DNA of 64,000 nucleotides from Candidatus Latescibacterota bacterium (GTDB taxonomy: Bacteria; Latescibacterota; UBA2968; UBA8231), in NCBI GenBank assembly GCA_022827835.1, contig JAJEIO010000002.1, forward strand, positions 62,001 through 126,000, written 5' to 3'. This document shows positions 1-9,651 of the stretch, in pieces. Below the pieces are notes generated by a model. It searched no databases. It had not been told where the DNA came from and was given only the letters and a program-made list of their open reading frames with translations. A program made the translations under genes and the position numbers. Within the stretch, counting starts at the first letter, position 1. Each line of letters begins with the position of its first letter.

Positions 1-1120
1 CAATTCCCAAGCCGGGACGGTTGGACAGATGTAGGCAGCCGTCTCTGACATCCAACGGATGGTCGATCAGCACATCATAAGCGTTGAGCTTGGCGCGACT
101 GGTCTCTAATTTGTAGAAATTCGGGACTGTCATCATCGTATGCGCCCCAGCCAGCACATTGATGGGACCGCTTGCATCGTGTGGCGAGATCGGCACGTAG
201 TACGCCTCCGCCTGCGTCGCAATCTTCTTCAACTCTGAAATACCACCCGCCCACGTCACATCTGGCATGATATAGTCCGCGAGTTCATTTTCAAGGACTG
301 GCACGAACTCATAGCGGGTCTGGAGCCGCTCACCGACACAGATTGGCACGCTGACGTTCTGTCTGACCTGCTTCAATGCGTGGTAGCTTTCAACGGGGAC
401 CGGCTCTTCAAACCATCCGATGTTGTAAGGTTCCAACCTTTTCGCGAGCCGAATCGCTGTTGCTACATCAAACCGACCGTGACAGTCGATGAGAATTTGA
501 ATGTCAGGTCCGACCGCCTCTCGAATTGCAGCGATCACATTTGCGCCCTGTTCCTCTCCTGCGGCATCCATCTGCCCACTCAAATAGCCGTTGGCTTCTT
601 CCGGATGGTGAGGGAACGGATCGGTTTTCAACGCGGTATGACCTGTTTCTGCAATTGCTTTGCAATGCGCTGCTGCGCTCTCTGGATCGTTCCCACCCCC
701 TGGATGCGTATAAAGAGATATCGAGTCCCGAACGGGTCCCCCGCCAACCAGTTCATATATTGGTAATCCCAACTGCTTACCGCGAATATCCCACAACGCG
801 ATATCAATAGCACTGACGATATTTGAGGTGGCACCCCGTGTCCCCATGTAGGTGAACGCCCGGAAAACCTTGTTCCATATCGTCTCAATGCGCGTTGCGT
901 CATCGCCTTCAATTAGACTGCTGGTTTGTGCAAGCATGGCACAGACTGCTCTATTTGCTACTGGGCTGGTGCCGGTAATTTCGCCCCACCCTGTGATCCC
1001 TTCGTCTGTTGAGACTTGAACGAAGACATACTCTCGTTCTCTGTCGGGGCGGTCACCGGCGGTATCTAGGTAAGGCGCTGGTGATTTAACGAGCCACGGT
1101 GTAACTCCAGTTATCTTCAT
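1..1120 (-). CDS. Enolase-superfamily sugar-acid dehydratase (mandelate racemase subgroup), C-terminus off the left edge
   Basis: The minus frame is open from ATG at 1120 to the window edge, about 373 codons with no stop. An AGGAG lies 7 bases before the start. The N-terminal capping domain is followed by the barrel with the metal ligands of the mandelate racemase subgroup: Asp212 (IDCHGRF), Glu238 (WFEEPVP), Glu264 (CVGERL), and His314 in SPHD as the likely general base. This pattern is closest to D-galactonate dehydratase-like proteins, which remove water from a sugar acid in the cytoplasm. The substrate cannot be read from sequence. Base composition looks less GC-rich than the genes that follow, so recent acquisition is possible. 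Only the last few residues seem to be missing. Confidence 0.85.
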   Translation of the reverse strand, partial: MKITGVTPWLVKSPAPYLDTAGDRPDREREYVFVQVSTDEGITGWGEITGTSPVANRAVCAMLAQTSSLIEGDDATRIETIWNKVFRAFTYMGTRGATSNIVSAIDIALWDIRGKQLGLPIYELVGGGPVRDSISLYTHPGGGNDPESAAAHCKAIAETGHTALKTDPFPHHPEEANGYLSGQMDAAGEEQGANVIAAIREAVGPDIQILIDCHGRFDVATAIRLAKRLEPYNIGWFEEPVPVESYHALKQVRQNVSVPICVGERLQTRYEFVPVLENELADYIMPDVTWAGGISELKKIATQAEAYYVPISPHDASGPINVLAGAHTMMTVPNFYKLETSRAKLNAYDVLIDHPLDVRDGCLHLSNRPGLGI

Positions 1121-1162
1121 CGTTTAACTCCTGTTTTCTAATAACATTGATTTATCAAAGAA

Positions 1163-1212
1163 GAAGCTACAAAGCCTCCGCGAATTAACGCGAATCTACG
1201 CAAAAAAAGAAA
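1163..1212. repeat. Short TTCGCG-type intergenic repeat
   Basis: The 132-base gap between two minus-strand genes holds a run with GCGAATT, AACGCGAATC and a following A-tract. On the minus strand it reads as spaced TTCGCG units. It resembles dispersed intergenic repeats of metagenomic bacterial genomes, but only one copy is in this window. No gene or clear terminator is visible here. Confidence 0.3.
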
Positions 1213-1252
1213 GACTAAAGATGGGCAACTCGCGAATGCAGTAAAGCGGGCG

Positions 1253-3607
1253 TCAGTACGCCAGCCCGATCAGACGCACGGCATCGTCCTCGCCGGTCTG
1301 AGCGCCCAGATCAATGCGGCAAAGGTAAATCCCCGGCGGCACGACCGCACCCTGTAAATCAACTCCATCCCACAGATAAGACAGTAAACTGCCCGTCGAT
1401 GACGGGCTTAGCCGCGCCACTTGGTGCCCGCTCAGGTCGAAGATGTCCACTTGCGGTGCGGGCGCGGCCACCTTCAAAACGGCAAAGCGGATCGCGACCT
1501 GGTCGTTGATCCCGTCGCCATTGGGGGTGAAGACCGGTGGGTCTATCGCGAGGTCGTCGATGAGCCAGCGGCTGCCAGTCAGTTCGGGCAAGAGCACGAT
1601 ATTGGCGCGGCGGGTCATGGCCTCCACCGATTGCCACAGACCCGGTCGCTCGTTGGTGCCGAGGTCGAGGGCGAAGAGGGCGGCGTTCTGCAGGACGCGG
1701 GTAGTAAAGCTGACTTCGAGCGAGTCGGCGGCGATCACCTCTGGCAGGGCGATGAAGAGCGAGTCGCCCCGCGCTTCCACCGCCACGGGATCAATGGGTG
1801 TTGCTCCCGCACTCACCTCGACGCCAGCCTCGAGGTCAACCGGCCCGGGCAGAGTAAAGCGCAAGAGGTCGAAGCCGCTATCTGCGGGCAGCGCGCGCGT
1901 CGCCAAGGCGTAAGTGAAGCGGGTGGCCTCGTTGGGGCGCACCTCGCGCGGCTCGATGCGTCCCAGGGCCTCCTGCACCAAAGCCTCCTCAAACTCGACC
2001 GCTAGCGAGTGGACCGTCGGTGCGAACTCGGGGTCGTCGGTGGCGAAGATCAGTTCCAATTGCACAAAGCGGCGCGGACTCTCCGACTTGAAGGGATCAC
2101 CCGAGGACTGGTATTCGCTGCTCCACGCGCTCCAGTCCTCGCCCACCACCAAGGCGGTGTCGATGGGGCCTTTGAGAACCTTGGGCAGACTATTGTATTT
2201 CTCCTCGGTGACCTCGTCTCCCTTCTTGTCGTAGAAGGTGTATTGCTCGCTGAGCGCGTTGCCCGAGCGCGAGCGCAATTGGATGCGGGTGTCCGCGGGC
2301 AGCTCGGCGTCCCAAGAGAGTGCGTAGATGACCTTGGGACGGCCATCTACGGCACCCAGATCGATAAAGTCCGATCGCAGCACGACTTGGGCGGGATAGC
2401 CGGGTGAGAAGACCATGAACTCCCCCCACTTGGCCTGGCCCCAGCCGCTGTCGGTGACGCCGTGCCAGAACAAATAGCGCATTTTGCGCGGTCTGAAGAG
2501 ATAGCGGATATAGAGCAGGCGGTCGCTACCGGGGTTGAGGTGGGTGAGCAGTTCGGCGTAGTCGAAGGGCTCTGCTACCGGCAGGCCGCTGACTAAGGCG
2601 CGAGTGCCGTCCGAAAAGAGAATGGTGTGGCCGGGACCGGTGCCGCCGACGCCAAAGCCGAGGGTGCCCTCCTGCTGGCGCATCGAATAGATGAACATCT
2701 CATCGACGAAAAACACCGCGCCCAAATCGACTCCGAACCACACACCATTGGCCTTCCAACCCAGTTCGCCAACGCCTGAGGAAATGGAGTTGTTGGTGTT
2801 GAGATTGGCGTCGAACAGGTTGGCGGTGGCCGTGGCGCGGGCCCCGTCGGTGAAGGAGCCGCGCCGATCGGTGCCGATGGCGATATTGTCACCGATGCCG
2901 ATGACCTCGATCTCGGCGAGGGCCCCGTCCGCGCTCTGTTCCTCGGCCATGATACTGACGTACTGGATGAGCTGGTAGTGGTCGCGGCGATCCGGCTCTA
3001 CCCGCAGGCCGGCGTCGATTACCAAGGTACTGTCGTTGCCGGAAAATCCGAGGGGTATGGCGATGGAGGTCGCCTCATTAGGTCGGGTAGTGCGATAGAC
3101 CGAGCGAAAAAGAAAGACGTCTTGGGTGGCGACGATGCGCACGCCGGTATTGACCAGCACGGTGAACTTCCTGAAGGGACGGGCCCCTTCCCGGTCGGGA
3201 AAGATCAGGCGGATTTCGCGAGCGAGTACGGCGCGCCCTAGGTCAATGGTGATAAACCAGTCTTCGGGTGCCGCACCGGGGTCGGGCTGCCAGAACGTCC
3301 CGGGATCGCCGTCAATGGCCAGCGCGGCCGTCTCCGGGCTGGACCCCACTTCCCAGAGGCCACCGAAAACCGAGTCGCCGCGCCCTTTGGTCTCGTGCGC
3401 AAATAGGTGGGCGTCCTGCACTGCGTTGATATCCTTGCGGAATTTGACCAGTTGTAATTGTCCCTCGCTCCCGACCTGCGTCAGGCCGAAGGGCTTTTCC
3501 CAGGTCGCCCATTCTGCGGCGCTGTCGAAGACCAGTTGGTCGGCGCAGACCGGGACGGCGCACAGCAGTAAGGCGCAGATGGCGAGGAGCTTGCTCGACA
3601 TAGCCAT
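1253..3607 (-). CDS. Secreted protein with discoidin-like domain and C-terminal FlgD-type Ig domain
   Basis: 784 residues. A signal peptide (SKLLAICALLLCAVPVCA) directs export. Residues about 85-155 look like an F5/8 type C (discoidin) carbohydrate-binding fold (AIDGDPGTFWQ, then WFITIDLGRAV), and a second related segment follows around 265-320. The last 95 residues carry VFTPNGDGINDQ and a YLWDGVDLQG...PPGIYLCRIDL ending, the FlgD-like or gliding-motility-type Ig module found at C-termini of secreted FCB-group proteins. No catalytic motif is visible, so a surface adhesin or structural role is inferred. Start could be Met1 or Met3; both lie near a GGGG run. It is 6 bases downstream of a paralogue with the same tail, so the two are probably co-transcribed. 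Confidence 0.7.
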   Translation of the reverse strand: MAMSSKLLAICALLLCAVPVCADQLVFDSAAEWATWEKPFGLTQVGSEGQLQLVKFRKDINAVQDAHLFAHETKGRGDSVFGGLWEVGSSPETAALAIDGDPGTFWQPDPGAAPEDWFITIDLGRAVLAREIRLIFPDREGARPFRKFTVLVNTGVRIVATQDVFLFRSVYRTTRPNEATSIAIPLGFSGNDSTLVIDAGLRVEPDRRDHYQLIQYVSIMAEEQSADGALAEIEVIGIGDNIAIGTDRRGSFTDGARATATANLFDANLNTNNSISSGVGELGWKANGVWFGVDLGAVFFVDEMFIYSMRQQEGTLGFGVGGTGPGHTILFSDGTRALVSGLPVAEPFDYAELLTHLNPGSDRLLYIRYLFRPRKMRYLFWHGVTDSGWGQAKWGEFMVFSPGYPAQVVLRSDFIDLGAVDGRPKVIYALSWDAELPADTRIQLRSRSGNALSEQYTFYDKKGDEVTEEKYNSLPKVLKGPIDTALVVGEDWSAWSSEYQSSGDPFKSESPRRFVQLELIFATDDPEFAPTVHSLAVEFEEALVQEALGRIEPREVRPNEATRFTYALATRALPADSGFDLLRFTLPGPVDLEAGVEVSAGATPIDPVAVEARGDSLFIALPEVIAADSLEVSFTTRVLQNAALFALDLGTNERPGLWQSVEAMTRRANIVLLPELTGSRWLIDDLAIDPPVFTPNGDGINDQVAIRFAVLKVAAPAPQVDIFDLSGHQVARLSPSSTGSLLSYLWDGVDLQGAVVPPGIYLCRIDLGAQTGEDDAVRLIGLAY

Positions 3608-3613
3608 TACCCC

Positions 3614-5665
3614 TTAGTAGGCGATACCCAGAGGGAGAATCTGTGCCGAGGTGGCAAATTCGGCATTGGGGGCGACGCTCAGGAGATAGACGCCGGGCGG
3701 TAGCAGTTCGCCGCGCTCGTCGCGTCCGTCCCATTCGGTTTCCTGCGGGCCGGCGGCCTGCCGACCGGCGTCAATGCGGGCCAGTCTGCGTCCGTCGAGG
3801 GCATAGATCTCCAGCACTACTGGTACCAATTCGGGTAGGCGAAAAAGCGTGTAGCGGATTTGCAGGCGATCGTGGATGCCGTCGCCGTTGGGGGTCAGCA
3901 CCGGGGTCGAGACGCTCAGTTCTTGGACCGCGCTCGGGGTAGAGTCCGCCACCCCCAGCACGTGCAGGCTATTGGTCGATAGCGCTTGGCTGGCGTCGCC
4001 ACCGATGACCGGCTGTGGCAAGACCTCGCGTTCACTGTCGGAGACCTCGCCGGTGAACGTGGTGGCGAAGGAGAATAGCGCGGTTGAGAAGAACAGGCGC
4101 AGCGGCGGGTTGTCGGCGCGGGTGATGCGGGCGGGCAGGCGGACGAGCAGGCCGTCTTCCAACTCGATAACCTCGGCGGGTGCGACTGTTGCGAGCGGTT
4201 GGCCCATCTCTAAGCCGACGAAGCGGGTGCGGCTGCCAGTGCGGATGCGCAGCACATCGAAGCCCGGGGCATCGACCTGCGAAAAATCGGCCCGCAGGTC
4301 ATAGACGAAGTCAGTCTCCTGCCCGAGGGCGACCTCGGTGAAACCGCGCGCCGGTTGCGGGTCGGTGCGCAGGGCGACCTCGCCGATAATGTCGCCAGCC
4401 AAAAGCGGGGCGGTCTCGATCCACAGCGAGTCGAGGCGGACGAAATCGTCAAAGGACCGGCTTTCGAGCGCAATCCGCAATTGCAAATAAGAACCGCTGC
4501 GCAGGTTGAGCGGCAGGCCCGATTGGGTGAAGGGCACCGACCAGAAAGTCCAGTTCTCATCGTCGTACCCGATGGAGGCGCGCAGGCCGGGGCGCGGCTC
4601 CAAGGTGACGATGGGTGCCTCGAGGTTGGGGCGGAACTGGCGGGTGCGTAGCTGGTTTTCGTAGCGCTCGCGCGAGACAACGCGTTCAAAACCCGTCGCC
4701 ATGTACTCGTGGTAAACGGCGGGATCCCCGTCGCGGCCGGTGCGCACCTCGATCTTGACTCCGACCGCGGCGTCGGGCGTCTCCACGGGCGCTCCGCCGA
4801 CCATGCGCAAGGACGTGGTCCGCCAGAACAGCCGCCCGAAGTTCACCGACTGGCCGAGGTCGGTGATGCTGGTTTTGTAGATGGCCTTGCGGGGCACGCC
4901 CTCGGCGAAGAGCTCGAACTCGGCAATGGTGCCGGGTGGGGCGTCCCGGTATTGGCCGCGGACGAAAGAGGCGAGAAAATCCTCGTCGAGGACCGAGACC
5001 TGCCGCCGATAGCGCACGAAGCGCACGTAGCGGCGGGGGAAGGGAATCGCGACGCGCGGCTCGAAATTCTCATCGACATCGGCGATGATATGTGAGAGAG
5101 GCTCCAGCGTGCCTTCGACGACGGGCCGCTCGGATTCGCTGGCGACGGACACGTCGTAGCCGGGAATTGCGTCGGTCTTGAGGGGCGTGCCATCGGAGCG
5201 GAAGCCTTGGCTGGGGGTGGTAAAGCCGAAGGAGACGGCTGGCACGGCAACGGCCATATCCATGGTATAGACCTCGCGTTCAAGCGGCACGGCGCGGGGC
5301 GGGTAATAGGTGGCGTCGTCGCCGTCGATAAGCAGGCTGCCGCTGGGGGCAGCTAGGCCGTCGCTCCACTTCCAGGTGCGCGGGGTCTCACCATCGACAT
5401 AGCCGAGGATGATATCGCTGGGGTCGCGCCAGAAAACCCAGTTGTCGAGGTGGGAAAAAACCGTTTTTTCAGGCGTCAGGTAGATGGGCTGGATGGAGCC
5501 GGGCGCGCTGACGAAGTCAATGAACAGACGCGTGGTGTCGCTTGCGCTCCACGACAAGCCAGCGCCGCCCAGCTTCCACGCCGAAATCTGAGCGAGGGCC
5601 GGCTGCGCCATCAGCAGCAGTGCGAATAACAATACGCGGCCGAATGAGGAAAGCTTCAGAGCCAT
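3614..5665 (-). CDS. Secreted protein with C-terminal FlgD-type Ig domain, paralogue of the neighbour
   Basis: About 683 residues when started at the Met before ALKLSSFGRVLLFALLLM, which has AAGGA upstream; an in-frame ATG 15 bases earlier is less likely because it overlaps that site. Signal peptide cleavage is expected after PALA. The central part is beta-rich and unassigned. The C-terminus repeats the layout of the next gene: VLTPNGDGIHDRLQIRYTLF, then EWDGRDERGELLPPGVYLL and a closing GIAY. The two proteins share the shape of signal peptide, large extracellular body and FlgD-like sorting or anchoring module. They are probably an operon of surface proteins; function is unknown. Confidence 0.65.
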   Translation of the reverse strand: MALKLSSFGRVLLFALLLMAQPALAQISAWKLGGAGLSWSASDTTRLFIDFVSAPGSIQPIYLTPEKTVFSHLDNWVFWRDPSDIILGYVDGETPRTWKWSDGLAAPSGSLLIDGDDATYYPPRAVPLEREVYTMDMAVAVPAVSFGFTTPSQGFRSDGTPLKTDAIPGYDVSVASESERPVVEGTLEPLSHIIADVDENFEPRVAIPFPRRYVRFVRYRRQVSVLDEDFLASFVRGQYRDAPPGTIAEFELFAEGVPRKAIYKTSITDLGQSVNFGRLFWRTTSLRMVGGAPVETPDAAVGVKIEVRTGRDGDPAVYHEYMATGFERVVSRERYENQLRTRQFRPNLEAPIVTLEPRPGLRASIGYDDENWTFWSVPFTQSGLPLNLRSGSYLQLRIALESRSFDDFVRLDSLWIETAPLLAGDIIGEVALRTDPQPARGFTEVALGQETDFVYDLRADFSQVDAPGFDVLRIRTGSRTRFVGLEMGQPLATVAPAEVIELEDGLLVRLPARITRADNPPLRLFFSTALFSFATTFTGEVSDSEREVLPQPVIGGDASQALSTNSLHVLGVADSTPSAVQELSVSTPVLTPNGDGIHDRLQIRYTLFRLPELVPVVLEIYALDGRRLARIDAGRQAAGPQETEWDGRDERGELLPPGVYLLSVAPNAEFATSAQILPLGIAY

Positions 5666-5694
5666 AGGGTGGTCCTTCAATACGCATAATAAAT

Positions 5695-5711
5695 AGTAAC
5701 TGATGTTACGC
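5695..5711. repeat. 17-bp repeat AGTAACTGATGTTACGC
   Basis: It matches the inverted-repeat ends of the Rpn nuclease element at 38873-38889 and 40036-40052 (16 of 17 bases to the right end). It is a solo copy lying just upstream of the surface-protein operon. Confidence 0.55.
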
Positions 5712-5752
5712 AGCTATGGTTATCTGCGGTTTCCTACCGTCCTGCCCGGTGT

Positions 5753-5777
5753 CATTCCCGCGCAAGCGGGAATCCAG
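5753..5777. repeat. Stem-loop repeat of the ATTCCC...GGGAAT family
   Basis: ATTCCCGC, a GCAA loop and GCGGGAAT form an 8-bp stem, followed by CCAG. This matches a widely dispersed intergenic repeat class, of which the Neisseria dRS3 repeat is the known example. Confidence 0.6.
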
Positions 5778-5811
5778 TCTTGTACGCGATGCGGATTTGG
5801 CGCGACACCCT

Positions 5812-5841
5812 GTAGGGGGCGGTTTGCAAACCGCCCCCTAC
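5812..5841. repeat. 30-bp perfect palindrome over the yejF stop codon
   Basis: GTAGGGGGCGGTTTG is followed directly by its exact reverse complement. The palindrome supplies the TAG stop of the upstream minus-strand ABC gene at 5838-5840. It could act as a 3' stabilising hairpin. There is no T-tract, so it is not a standard terminator. Confidence 0.65.
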
Positions 5842-7457
5842 TCGTCCTCTTCGTCTTCTATCGCCTCAATGTCAAAAGCCGCCGCGATCAACGCCCGCGT
5901 GTAGGGCTCTTGTGGCGCGGCAAAAATTTCCCGCGTCGGTCCCTGCTCAACGACCAACCCCTCCTTCATCACAATCAGTTCGCTCGCCAAGGCGCGGACT
6001 ACCTTCAAATCGTGACTGATGAACAAATAGGCCAGGCCTTGGCGCTCTTGTAGTTGGAGTAACAGCTCGACGATCTGCGCCTGCACCGTTTTGTCCAATG
6101 CACTAGTCGGTTCGTCGAGGACCACGAAGCGCGGCTTGAGGGCCATGGCGCGGGCGATGGCGATGCGCTGGCGTTGGCCGCCGGAGAACTCGTGCGGGTA
6201 GCGGTCCATGGTCAACGGGTCCAGGTTGACTTCGGCCATGGCCTCGGCTACTAGCTGGCGGCGCTGGTGGTAGTCGCCGCCGATTGCGTGAATCAGCAGG
6301 CCCTCCTCGATAATCTGAAAAGCCGACAGCCGCGGACTCAGCGAAGCGAAGGGATCCTGGAAGACGATCTGCATCTGCCGCCGCAACGGGCGGATCTGCT
6401 TTTGCTGCCAGCTCTGGATGTCGCGGTTGTCGAATTCGATGGGGCCTTCGCTGGCCACCAGCCGCAAGAGCGCCTGCCCCAGCGTCGTCTTGCCCGAACC
6501 GGATTCGCCGACGATGCCAACGGTCTGCCCCGCGCGGATACTGAGCGAAATTCCATCGACTGCTTTTACATGGCCCACGGTGCGGCGCAGCAGGCCGCGC
6601 TTGATGGGAAAGTGGACCTTGAGGTTGTGGGTGCGGATAACTTCGGGCGCAGCCTCGTCGATCGGAGCCGGTTCGCCCTGAGGCTCGGCGGCTAGGAGCG
6701 TGCGGGTATAGGGATGTTGCGGAGCGGTGAAGAGAGACTCGGTGGTATTGTGTTCGACGATCTCGCCGTCGCTCATCACATAGACGCGATCGGCCATGTG
6801 GCGGACGATGCCCAGATCGTGGGTGATTAGCAGAATCGCCATGCCCAACCGGGCCTGCAAATCCTTGAGCAGGGCGAGAATCTGCGCTTGGATCGTCACA
6901 TCGAGCGCCGTAGTCGGTTCGTCGGCGATGAGCAGGTCGGGCTCGTTGGCCAAGGCCATGGCAATCATCACCCGCTGGCGCTGACCGCCCGAAAGCTGAT
7001 GCGGCCAAGCGTCTAAGCGCTCCTCGACATCGGGGAGGCCGACCAACCCAAGAAGCTCCATAGCCCGGTTTCGCGCTTCCACGCGGCTCAGACCCCGATG
7101 TAGGATGAGCGTTTCGCACAGTTGCTTTTCGATGGAGTGCAGCGGGTTGAGTGAGGTCATCGGCTCTTGAAAAACCATCGCGATGCGGTTTCCGCGCAGC
7201 GCCTGCAACTGCGCCGACTCAGCGTCCAACAACTCTTCACCGTCAAATTGGACGCTGCCGTGGGGGTGACTGGCGCGCGGGTAGGGCAACAGTTGCAGCA
7301 CCGAGAGCGCTGTAACCGACTTGCCCGAGCCGGATTCGCCGACCAGCGCCACGGTCTCGCCGCGTTCGATGTGCAGCGAAGCACTGCGCACGGCCTCGAC
7401 ATCTTCTCCCTCGACGTGGAAGCGCACGCCCAAGTCTTCGATGGTCAGCAAGCTCAT
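5838..7457 (-). CDS. yejF: Oligopeptide ABC transporter, fused double ATPase (YejF-type)
   Basis: 539 residues, the usual YejF length. Two ABC ATPase domains lie in tandem. Domain 1 has Walker A GESGSGKS near residue 40, LSGGQRQRV and ADEPTTALD. Domain 2 has GESGSGKT near 325, FSGGQRQRI and LDEPTSALD. Each half is followed by the oligopeptide-transporter ATPase tail ([13 protein letters not shown], then QEPYTRALI). It powers the YejBE permease. In enterobacteria, YejABEF imports peptides including microcin C. The start overlaps the yejE stop by 4 bases, so the genes are translationally coupled. The stop codon sits inside a 30-bp palindrome. Confidence 0.93.
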   Translation of the reverse strand: MSLLTIEDLGVRFHVEGEDVEAVRSASLHIERGETVALVGESGSGKSVTALSVLQLLPYPRASHPHGSVQFDGEELLDAESAQLQALRGNRIAMVFQEPMTSLNPLHSIEKQLCETLILHRGLSRVEARNRAMELLGLVGLPDVEERLDAWPHQLSGGQRQRVMIAMALANEPDLLIADEPTTALDVTIQAQILALLKDLQARLGMAILLITHDLGIVRHMADRVYVMSDGEIVEHNTTESLFTAPQHPYTRTLLAAEPQGEPAPIDEAAPEVIRTHNLKVHFPIKRGLLRRTVGHVKAVDGISLSIRAGQTVGIVGESGSGKTTLGQALLRLVASEGPIEFDNRDIQSWQQKQIRPLRRQMQIVFQDPFASLSPRLSAFQIIEEGLLIHAIGGDYHQRRQLVAEAMAEVNLDPLTMDRYPHEFSGGQRQRIAIARAMALKPRFVVLDEPTSALDKTVQAQIVELLLQLQERQGLAYLFISHDLKVVRALASELIVMKEGLVVEQGPTREIFAAPQEPYTRALIAAAFDIEAIEDEEDE

Positions 7458-8542
7458 GCGCCGTCCTCCCCGGCGTAGGTCTTGCGCGGATCAAACGCGT
7501 CGCGCACCGCCTCGCCGATAAAGACCAACAGCGACAGCATCACCGCCAGCGCTAAAAAAGCCGTAAAACCCAGCCACGGCGCTTGGAGGTTGCGCTTGCC
7601 TTGGTTGAGCAGTTCGCCCAGCGACGGCGAGCCGGGCGGCAGGCCAAAGCCGAGGAAGTCGAGCGAGGTCAGCACCGCCACCGAGCCGGTAAGCACAAAG
7701 GGCAAAAAGGTCAGGGTCGAGACCATGGCGTTGGGCAGCACGTGTCGCCACATGATGCGGCGATTGCTCTGGCCGAGGGCGCGGGCCGCTTTGACAAAGT
7801 CGAAGTTGCGCGCGCGCAAGAATTCGGCGCGCACCACTCCGACCAAACCCATCCAGCGAAACAGCAGCAACAAGCCGAGCAGCCACCAGAAATTCGGCTC
7901 CACCACGCTGGCGAGGATGATCAGCAAGTAGAGCAGCGGCAAGCCCTGCCAGATCTCGATAAAGCGCTGAAAGAGCAGGTCCACCCAGCCGCCGAAGTAC
8001 CCCTGTACCGCGCCCGCAGCAATGCCGACCGCAGCGCTGAACAGCGTCAGCAGCAGGCCGAAGAGCACGGAGATTCGGTAGCCGTAGAGTACGCGCGCCA
8101 CCACGTCGCGCGCTTGGTCGTCCGTGCCGAGCCAGTTTTCAGCGTCGGGCGGGGAAGGAGCTGGCTGCTTGAGGTCGTAGTTGACGGTGTCGTAGCTATA
8201 GGACACCAGCGGCCACAAGATCCAGCCTTTTTCCTCGATTAGCTCTTTGACGAAGGGGTCGCGGTATTCGGCCTCGGTCGCAAAATCGCCGCCAAAAGTC
8301 GTTTCGGGATACGTCGCGAGGACCGGGAAGTAATAGCTGCCGTCGAACCGAACGACCAGCGGGCGGTCGTTGGCGATGAACTCAGCCGGCAGGCTCAGGG
8401 CGAAGAGGATCCAGAAGATCCAGAAACTCCAAAAGCCGCGGCGGTTGCGGCGAAAATTGGCCAGCCGCCGTTGATTGAGCCGCGACAACTGCAAGCCCAA
8501 AAAGCGCGTCGGAGGGGGCGGTGGGGCGGATACAGCGCTCAT
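7454..8542 (-). CDS. yejE: Oligopeptide ABC transporter permease (YejE-type)
   Basis: 362 residues. A cytoplasmic N-terminus is followed by TM1 ([15 protein letters not shown]) and a periplasmic insert of about 90 residues containing [17 protein letters not shown], characteristic of YejE. The BPD_transp_1 permease core follows, with the EAA loop around [22 protein letters not shown]. It pairs with YejB to form the inner-membrane channel. It overlaps both neighbours by 4 bases (ATGA type), in the order yejA-yejB-yejE-yejF. Confidence 0.92.
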   Translation of the reverse strand: MSAVSAPPPPPTRFLGLQLSRLNQRRLANFRRNRRGFWSFWIFWILFALSLPAEFIANDRPLVVRFDGSYYFPVLATYPETTFGGDFATEAEYRDPFVKELIEEKGWILWPLVSYSYDTVNYDLKQPAPSPPDAENWLGTDDQARDVVARVLYGYRISVLFGLLLTLFSAAVGIAAGAVQGYFGGWVDLLFQRFIEIWQGLPLLYLLIILASVVEPNFWWLLGLLLLFRWMGLVGVVRAEFLRARNFDFVKAARALGQSNRRIMWRHVLPNAMVSTLTFLPFVLTGSVAVLTSLDFLGFGLPPGSPSLGELLNQGKRNLQAPWLGFTAFLALAVMLSLLVFIGEAVRDAFDPRKTYAGEDGA

Positions 8543-9642
8543 GACTCGCGGCTTTCAAAGTCGATGCGGCGATCCACCAGCGTATAGGTCAAATCGCCTA
8601 CCAACTGCATCAGCAGACCTAGCAAGGTGAAGAAATACAGCGTGGCAAACATCACCGGGTAATCGCGGCCAATCGCCGCCTCGTAGCCCAGCAAACCCAA
8701 CCCGTCCAACGAGAAGATGATTTCCGTCAGCAGCGCACCGGTGAAGAAGATATCGACAAAAGCACTGGGGAAACCGGCGATGACGATCAACATGGCGTTG
8801 CGGAAAACGTGGCCGTAGAGCACCCGGTTTTCGCTCAGGCCCTTGGCGCGGGCGGTGGTGACGTAGAGCTTGTTGATCTCGTCGAGGAAGGAGTTTTTGG
8901 TCAGCAAAGTCAGCCCGGCAAAGCCGCCGATGACCATCGCCGCGACCGGCAGAGCTAGGTGCCAGAAGTAGTCGGCGATCTTGGCAAAGAGGCTGAGCTC
9001 ATCCCAATTAGACGAGGTCAAGCCGCGTAGCGGAAACCAGTCGAGATAATGCCCACCGGCAAAGACCACGATCAGCAAGATGGCAAAGAGGAAGCTGGGA
9101 ATGGCGTAGCCGACGATGACCAGCCCCGAGGTCCAGACATCGAACCGCGAGCCATCGCGCACGGCCTTGGCGATTCCAAGGGGAATGGAGATAAAATAGA
9201 CCAGCAGCGTAGTCCACAGCCCCAGCGAAATCGAGACCGGCATCTTCTCTTTAACCAGATCGACGACCCGTTGGTCGCGGTAAAAGCTCTCGCCAAAGTC
9301 GAAGCGCACGTATTGACCGATCATCTGCAAGAAGCGCTCGTGTACCGGCTTGTCGAAACCGTACATGCGTTCGAGCTCGGCGATCAGCTCGGGGTCGAGC
9401 CCTTGGGCACCGCGATATTTGCTGCTGATCTCGCTGCCCGGTGTCGCGTCGGTGTCGAGGGTCTCGCCCATGCCCGAGCCGCTGACCCGCTCGGTGGCAT
9501 CCGTGCCAAAGCCCTGAATCACCGCGATGGTGCGCTCGACCGGGCCGCCCGGTGCCGCTTGGATGATGAGGAAGTTGATGGTCATAATGCCGAAGAGAGT
9601 CGGCACCATCAACAGCAGGCGGCGGAGGATGTAAGCGCCCAT
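8539..9642 (-). CDS. yejB: Oligopeptide ABC transporter permease (YejB-type)
   Basis: 367 residues. It begins with the DppB-like signature [21 protein letters not shown] periplasmic loop includes the YejB-specific [21 protein letters not shown], and a multi-span permease core carries the EAA loop [21 protein letters not shown]. It forms the membrane channel with YejE. The start follows the yejA stop by 9 bases, and the stop overlaps the yejE start. Confidence 0.93.
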   Translation of the reverse strand: MGAYILRRLLLMVPTLFGIMTINFLIIQAAPGGPVERTIAVIQGFGTDATERVSGSGMGETLDTDATPGSEISSKYRGAQGLDPELIAELERMYGFDKPVHERFLQMIGQYVRFDFGESFYRDQRVVDLVKEKMPVSISLGLWTTLLVYFISIPLGIAKAVRDGSRFDVWTSGLVIVGYAIPSFLFAILLIVVFAGGHYLDWFPLRGLTSSNWDELSLFAKIADYFWHLALPVAAMVIGGFAGLTLLTKNSFLDEINKLYVTTARAKGLSENRVLYGHVFRNAMLIVIAGFPSAFVDIFFTGALLTEIIFSLDGLGLLGYEAAIGRDYPVMFATLYFFTLLGLLMQLVGDLTYTLVDRRIDFESRES

Positions 9643-9651
9643 AAAATCGGG

